From positions 1-64,000 of the forward strand of contig NZ_CP084580.1 of NCBI RefSeq assembly GCF_021869765.1: a stretch of 64,000 nt of DNA, in the 5' to 3' direction. Under the pieces are notes generated by a model. That model ran no database searches. It was not told where the DNA came from and worked only from the letters and a program-made list of their open reading frames with translations. The stretch comes from Chryseobacterium sp. MEBOG06. Lineage in GTDB: Bacteria; Bacteroidota; Bacteroidia; Flavobacteriales; Weeksellaceae. The position numbers and the translations under genes are program-made. Positions within the stretch are counted from its first letter, which is position 1. The number at the start of each line of letters is the position of its first letter. Positions 60,193-64,000 of this stretch are shown here, piece by piece.

Positions 60193-62307
60193 TTATAGCT
60201 GAAAATTCAATTCTGAAACAAAGGTTTGATCCAGTATCAGTATTTTATCAGAAATTTCTCTTAATTCTTCCTGATAATGACTGACAATGAAAATGACTTT
60301 TTCAGATTTTAATTTTTGTATCAATTTGTAAATAAATCTTCTGTTGTCTTTATCTAAAGAAGATGTAGGCTCGTCTAAGATCAAAAACAGGGGATCATGA
60401 TACAACGTTCTCATCCATCCTATTAATTGTTTTTGGCCTCCGGATAAATTAATACCCTCCTCTCCCGCTAATGTTAAAAAGCCCTGTGGCAAAGAATTAA
60501 TAAATTTGTCAAAACCCAGAATACCCAATTTCTCTAACTTCTCATCATTTACCTTCTCATCAAGAATGATATTTTCTAAAATAGTACCATTGAATAACTG
60601 GATGTTTTGTGGAACAATACCGATCATATTACGCCAGCTGTTGATGGAAATATCATTTAAATCTATACTATCATTGATAATAATTTTGCCATTTTCAGGC
60701 AGATAATTCTTCTGTAAAACTTCAGTTAATGTTGTTTTACCACTGCCGCTTTCTCCAAGTAGGCCGGTTATGGAGCCTTTTTGTAAAGAAAAAGAAACTC
60801 CATTCAGTAACCGTTTTCTTCCATTAAATCTGAAGTCAATATTTTTAAGATCAATAGATTGGATATCTGTTATGTTGATCCCCTCTATCTTTTCTTTTTC
60901 CAGAGAAGAATACTCAAACATTCTGTCAAAGGCTACTTTTGCTTCCTGTATCGGAATCATTACTAATGCTAAATTAGTAGTTGAAGTAAGTAATGAGCCA
61001 GAAATTCCGATAATAGCCATTAATTCTCCAAGCTTTATTTCACCGTTTAAAACATGGTAAGAAGAATAGCTAAGAATAAGTAATAGAAAAATAATTAAAA
61101 CCAATCCTGAATAAAGAGAGATGGTTAAATTAAGCTTTCCCAACTCAAAAATTTTTGTCTGAAAAAATCCGAATATGGTTTCATTTTTTTTTATAAACAA
61201 TTGCTGCTTAGAAAATCCTTTGATAACTTCTATTCCCCTGATACTATCTATATAATTGGCCTCATTGATACTGTAAGACTGCATCACATTTCTTTGGGAT
61301 TCAATAATTTTTTTATTGAAACTAAAAATGATATAAAAAATAACAGGTGAAATAATAATACAGACTAAGGCAATTTTCCATGAATAGAAGAAAAGGAAGC
61401 TTATTGCAATGAGAACGCCTAAAATATCTACTGCTGTATTGGTTATTAATTGTTTTATAACAGCCTGTATTCTCTGCGTATCATTAAGTCTTGCTACAAA
61501 ATCTCCAATTTTTCTGCTGTCAAAAAATACTTTCGGAAGATAGAGTAAAGATGAATAAAATTTTTTATTGATTCGTTCATTAAAAGCTTTGTTCTGCCTT
61601 ATGGTATATAATTCTTTTAATGCCTGAATAATAACTCTTGCCAGAAGCAGGAATCCAAGAAAAGAGATACTTAATATAAGAAGTTGTATTTTTTTCTCAG
61701 GTAAAATGTCATCTATTAATTTTTGTGAAAAAACAGACATGGACATTCCTAATAGAGTAAAAATGAATCCTAATATAATAATATAATAAATAGATTCCTG
61801 ATCTTCTTTGATAAGGCTTCTAAACCATGCTTTTTTATCTTTCTGGATTTTCTGCTTTTTCTGGAATTGATCATTGGGTTTTAAGGTAAGGCAGGTTCCG
61901 GACTGCCATACTTTTTCCAGATATTCTCTCGTCCAGTATTCTAATCCTTTGGCAGGATCTCCGATAAGAAATTTATTATTTCCAGTAGAATCATAAGAAT
62001 AGCATATAACATAATGTTCAAATTTTTGATCTATAACGGTATGTAAAATAACGGGTTCTGAGTGTTCTATTAATGCCTGTGTATCGGCCTCACATCCCTC
62101 TGCGTAAAAGCCAATTGAATTGGCACATTGATGTAGCCCAAGAAGTGTAGTTCCTGTTTTACCTGTTCCGCTTTTTTCACGGAGCATTTCCAGTGAGATG
62201 TCTCCTTCATAATATCGCACTAAGGACTGCAGGCATCCAATACCGCAATCTGTTAAATCTTTTTGAAGGGAGAATGTTTTTTTTATGTGTTTATTTTCTT
62301 TCATCAA
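60193..62307 (-). CDS. C39-peptidase ABC exporter (peptide cleavage and export)
   Basis: 704 residues. N-terminal C39 peptidase domain: oxyanion Gln15, catalytic Cys21 (DLTDCGIGC), His98 (EHYVICYSYD), Asp117 (GDPAKG). Six transmembrane helices occupy ~165-450 (YYIIILGFIFTLLGMSM, ILSISFLGFLLLARV, VDILGVLIAISFLFFYS). The nucleotide-binding domain has Walker A GESGSGKTT, signature LSGGQKQLIGW, Walker B LFLILDEPTSSLD and the switch His in FIVSHYQEEL. Such exporters remove double-glycine leaders while exporting the peptide. It follows a membrane thioredoxin-like gene with a 17-bp overlap and the small peptide gene upstream. Confidence 0.95.
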   Translation of the reverse strand: MMKENKHIKKTFSLQKDLTDCGIGCLQSLVRYYEGDISLEMLREKSGTGKTGTTLLGLHQCANSIGFYAEGCEADTQALIEHSEPVILHTVIDQKFEHYVICYSYDSTGNNKFLIGDPAKGLEYWTREYLEKVWQSGTCLTLKPNDQFQKKQKIQKDKKAWFRSLIKEDQESIYYIIILGFIFTLLGMSMSVFSQKLIDDILPEKKIQLLILSISFLGFLLLARVIIQALKELYTIRQNKAFNERINKKFYSSLLYLPKVFFDSRKIGDFVARLNDTQRIQAVIKQLITNTAVDILGVLIAISFLFFYSWKIALVCIIISPVIFYIIFSFNKKIIESQRNVMQSYSINEANYIDSIRGIEVIKGFSKQQLFIKKNETIFGFFQTKIFELGKLNLTISLYSGLVLIIFLLLILSYSSYHVLNGEIKLGELMAIIGISGSLLTSTTNLALVMIPIQEAKVAFDRMFEYSSLEKEKIEGINITDIQSIDLKNIDFRFNGRKRLLNGVSFSLQKGSITGLLGESGSGKTTLTEVLQKNYLPENGKIIINDSIDLNDISINSWRNMIGIVPQNIQLFNGTILENIILDEKVNDEKLEKLGILGFDKFINSLPQGFLTLAGEEGINLSGGQKQLIGWMRTLYHDPLFLILDEPTSSLDKDNRRFIYKLIQKLKSEKVIFIVSHYQEELREISDKILILDQTFVSELNFQL

Positions 62308-62818
62308 AACTGTTTATGAGTTTATCTAATTTTATAGCTCCTGGATTTCTTTTAATAAGATGATTCTTCTTATCATATATCAGGAAATAAGGAACACTAC
62401 TGATTGCTAATTTTTGATAAAGAATTGCCATTTCATCATGACACCAGAAAATATCAGTCTGTTGATCAAGCTTATATTTGACAGCAAACTCTTTAATCTC
62501 GTTCAAAGGTTCACTGGCGACCCAAATCCATTGTATATCTTTAGCTGTATGTTTATTTTTAGATAACTCTTTTGCCTCTGCATGGCAAAAATGACAACCG
62601 GGGCTGAAATATATAATGATTTTAGTTTGACCATGTGCCAGATTTTCCTGTGTAAAAGTGTTTCCATCAATAGTTGAAAGATGAAATGAGGGAATGTCTT
62701 TCAGGGCCTCTGCTTTTTGTTTTTTTTCCTGAAAATTTAAAAATAAATAGAAGACTATTCCTATTGCTACAATAGGAATAACAACTGCTAATAATCTTAA
62801 AAATTTTTTTTTCTTCAT
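62291..62818 (-). CDS. membrane-anchored TlpA-like thioredoxin protein
   Basis: 175 residues from ATG 62818 (ATG 62836 is an alternative and overlaps the upstream stop). A Lys-rich N-terminus and one helix (LLAVVIPIVAIGIVFYLFL) anchor a periplasmic thioredoxin-fold domain: PSFHLSTIDGNTF, IIIYFSPGCHFCHAEAKEL with the redox motif Cys-His-Phe-Cys, and cis-Pro SSVPYFLIYDKKNH. It should reduce or form disulfides outside the cytoplasmic membrane. In the C39-exporter operon a role in the two-cysteine peptide is likely (inference). Confidence 0.9.
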   Translation of the reverse strand: MKKKKFLRLLAVVIPIVAIGIVFYLFLNFQEKKQKAEALKDIPSFHLSTIDGNTFTQENLAHGQTKIIIYFSPGCHFCHAEAKELSKNKHTAKDIQWIWVASEPLNEIKEFAVKYKLDQQTDIFWCHDEMAILYQKLAISSVPYFLIYDKKNHLIKRNPGAIKLDKLINSFDERK

Positions 62819-62822
62819 TCTT

Positions 62823-63470
62823 TTAGTATTGTGCATTTAAAATAAAAAACGAAACAACCCCTGCCCAGAACAGGAGAGCCATACCATAGGTTAGACTTGC
62901 TAAGGCTAAAGATTTTAGGAAACTGATTTTTTGTTCTGAAAGCTCCCAAATTCCCCACGCAAGAATTCCCCAGTAAAATAGCTCAAACAGATTGGCCAAT
63001 TGTAAAGGATAAGCAAGCCACTTTTCTGTAGAAATATATTCTTTAATGTTTAATAAAGAAATCGGATAGTAGGTTTGAAGGGTTTCCATGGTATATTCTG
63101 TATCAATCCAATAGAAATTGACAAACTTGTAGATTCCTGCTATAATAAAAACAGATTCTGCTATTAAAACGAGACTTATTAATTGTGAAAATTTTATGTT
63201 CTCTAAACCTGGTAAATCCAGAACCTTAATGAAATTGAGGCAGAAAGCCACCAATAAAACTTTGATTCCAATAAGAAATGGGAGTAATGTGTAGCTAAGC
63301 CACCACCATTTTTTCTGATTATCCATATAGTTTTGTACCATCTCATTAGGATAGTCTTTAGCAAGAAAATCAAATATTTTGGAGCTGGTGGTAATGTAAG
63401 TTTTATCGAGATAGGTGAGCAAACAATAGCACACGACAATCCCTATGAAAAGGAAGAAATTTTTCATCAT
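62823..63470 (-). CDS. five-helix membrane protein of the peptide-export cluster
   Basis: 215 residues, not recognised. Five hydrophobic helices: FFLFIGIVVCYCLLTYL, WWLSYTLLPFLIGIKVLL, SLVLIAESVFIIAGIYKF, LAYPLQLANLFELFYWGI, and ALLFWAGVVSFFIL. A Trp/Tyr-rich segment (KKWWWLSYTL; VNFYWIDTEYT) is notable. Similar membrane proteins accompany C39 exporters in Bacteroidetes. It might be an immunity or export-partner protein; that is inference. ATG 63470 and the next ATG (63467) are equally possible. Confidence 0.8.
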   Translation of the reverse strand: MMKNFFLFIGIVVCYCLLTYLDKTYITTSSKIFDFLAKDYPNEMVQNYMDNQKKWWWLSYTLLPFLIGIKVLLVAFCLNFIKVLDLPGLENIKFSQLISLVLIAESVFIIAGIYKFVNFYWIDTEYTMETLQTYYPISLLNIKEYISTEKWLAYPLQLANLFELFYWGILAWGIWELSEQKISFLKSLALASLTYGMALLFWAGVVSFFILNAQY

Positions 63471-63808
63471 AAATAATAGAAATTTTATTTTCTGTGTTTT
63501 TATTAAAAATTTAATTCAGCATAATTGCGAAGAGATGGAACGTTTTGTAAACAATATGATCTTAACTTAAAAAGAGAGGCTTTTACACCTTCTATTTAAC
63601 AGCTCATCTATTTATTTACGATCATATTTCCGGTAATATGAATGTCCAATTTTTTTTAACGAATTGTGAAACCTTGCAAACTTTTCAATTGCATGACATT
63701 CAATCTCTTTCAAAGATCACTTTGAACAGATTCTTTTATACTGTTGAGCTCTATGATCTCTAAAAAAATATCAATCTGAGTTTCTTTTTTAGATGAAAAA
63801 TACTCTTC
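63471..63808 (-). other. 338-bp leader/intergenic region between peptide and membrane protein
   Basis: No convincing gene. Directly after the peptide stop, the same frame remains open for 31 codons (E-E-Y-F-S-S-K-K... to TGA near 63715) with protein-like composition but no start codon. No consensus -7 box or terminator hairpin was found, so the peptide and the three-gene unit could share one transcript. Confidence 0.35.
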
Positions 63809-63973
63809 TTATAAATATCGTACACAACCATAAAATAGGGCGGAACCTATATGTTCGAGCGCAAAATTCATTGTCATTAGACCTCCTACGGCCATCATTG
63901 ATGAGAAGTAACACGGGGTTCCGACTCCATGTCCATGAATGTTTTCTAATTGTTCAAAATTTAGTTTGGTCAT
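63809..63973 (-). CDS. small two-cysteine peptide with double-glycine-type leader (bacteriocin-like precursor)
   Basis: 54 codons, ATG 63973, TAA 63809-63811. The first 16 residues, MTKLNFEQLENIHGHG, match the GG-leader consensus of C39-exporter substrates: Leu4, Leu9, Ile12 at -12, -7, -4, Gly14 at -2; the -1 residue is His rather than Gly, or cleavage may follow Gly16. The core (VGTPCYFSSMM... to ...FYGCVRYL) is mostly hydrophobic, Gly-rich (AVGGLMTM, IGSALFYG), and has exactly two Cys (21 and 50) that could form a disulfide. It precedes a C39 exporter and a thioredoxin-like gene on the same strand. The plus-strand frame opposite is judged spurious. A partner peptide may lie beyond base 64000. 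Confidence 0.7.
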   Translation of the reverse strand: MTKLNFEQLENIHGHGVGTPCYFSSMMAVGGLMTMNFALEHIGSALFYGCVRYL

Positions 63974-64000
63974 TTTTTTTGTAATTTAAGATTGTTAAAA

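Noticed and set aside
63793..63984. Plus-strand 63-codon ORF at the right edge
   Set aside because: It lies exactly antisense to the 54-codon peptide gene, has an unnatural composition (clusters of His/Arg/Leu), and no upstream promoter; the minus frame has the leader signature and fits the cluster.
1..64000. tRNA, rRNA, CRISPR, insertion sequences, prophage
   Set aside because: Looked for by eye (repeat-spacer arrays, terminal inverted repeats with transposase, integrase, CCA-ended cloverleaf); none was seen.

Overview
This 64-kb window looks like chromosome from a Flavobacteriia member, most likely Chryseobacterium or a close Weeksellaceae relative. The evidence is AT-rich DNA, several type IX secretion (T9SS) C-terminal sorting domains, GLPGLI and DUF3078 proteins, an S46 dipeptidyl-peptidase, SusC/TonB-style receptors, and Bacteroidetes-type promoters (TTG, about 19-20 bp, TAnnTTTG) visible before several genes. 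I see no rRNA, tRNA, CRISPR array, insertion sequence or prophage.

Layout. 1-4530 (minus): a putative secreted operon of a TPR-like protein, a lamin-tail T9SS protein and the N-terminal part of an SpvB/Tc-toxin-like protein that runs off the left edge. 4877-6169: a small orphan protein and a tandem universal stress protein. 6399-14342 (plus): a LytS/LytTR two-component pair followed by a complete tripartite RND efflux operon; both promoter regions carry related direct repeats with a 21-bp period, which suggests that the regulator controls itself and the pump. 14567-18218: a lipoprotein, an ECF sigma factor with a translationally coupled membrane/beta-barrel partner, and a T9SS protein. 18708-25817: an iron/xenosiderophore uptake locus resembling Xus (receptor plus DUF4374 lipoprotein on plus; second receptor plus PepSY membrane protein on minus), with a Fur-box-like palindrome inside the PepSY promoter.

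26393-38298: ComM-like ATPase, MBL-fold hydrolase, spondin-domain lipoprotein, S46 peptidase, META lipoprotein, an orphan LytTR regulator whose phosphorylation-site Asp is Glu, HflX, a DUF4919 protein and a Na+/H+ antiporter. 38323-47573: AlkD-like repair protein, a three-gene envelope operon of unknown function, DUF6122, Ca2+/H+ antiporter, truncated haemoglobin, Kir-type K+ channel plus YkgJ protein, a small secreted protein and a DUF1801 protein. 47706-53476: gdhA, dprA, a rhomboid protease and two tandem DUF3078 outer-membrane proteins that share stretches of identical DNA; the first has a 24-bp perfect palindrome in its promoter.

53546-58086 (minus): sufA-sufB-uraH-sufC-sufD, an Fe-S assembly operon interrupted by an exported 5-hydroxyisourate hydrolase gene and carrying two small repeat elements in its gaps. 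58301-60123: two GLPGLI proteins. 60193-63973 (minus): a peptide-export cluster of a C39-peptidase ABC transporter, a membrane-anchored thioredoxin-like protein, a five-helix membrane protein and, upstream, a previously easy-to-miss 54-codon gene for a two-cysteine, double-glycine-leader-like peptide. This right-edge cluster and the LytTR/efflux circuit are the strongest candidates for undescribed biology.
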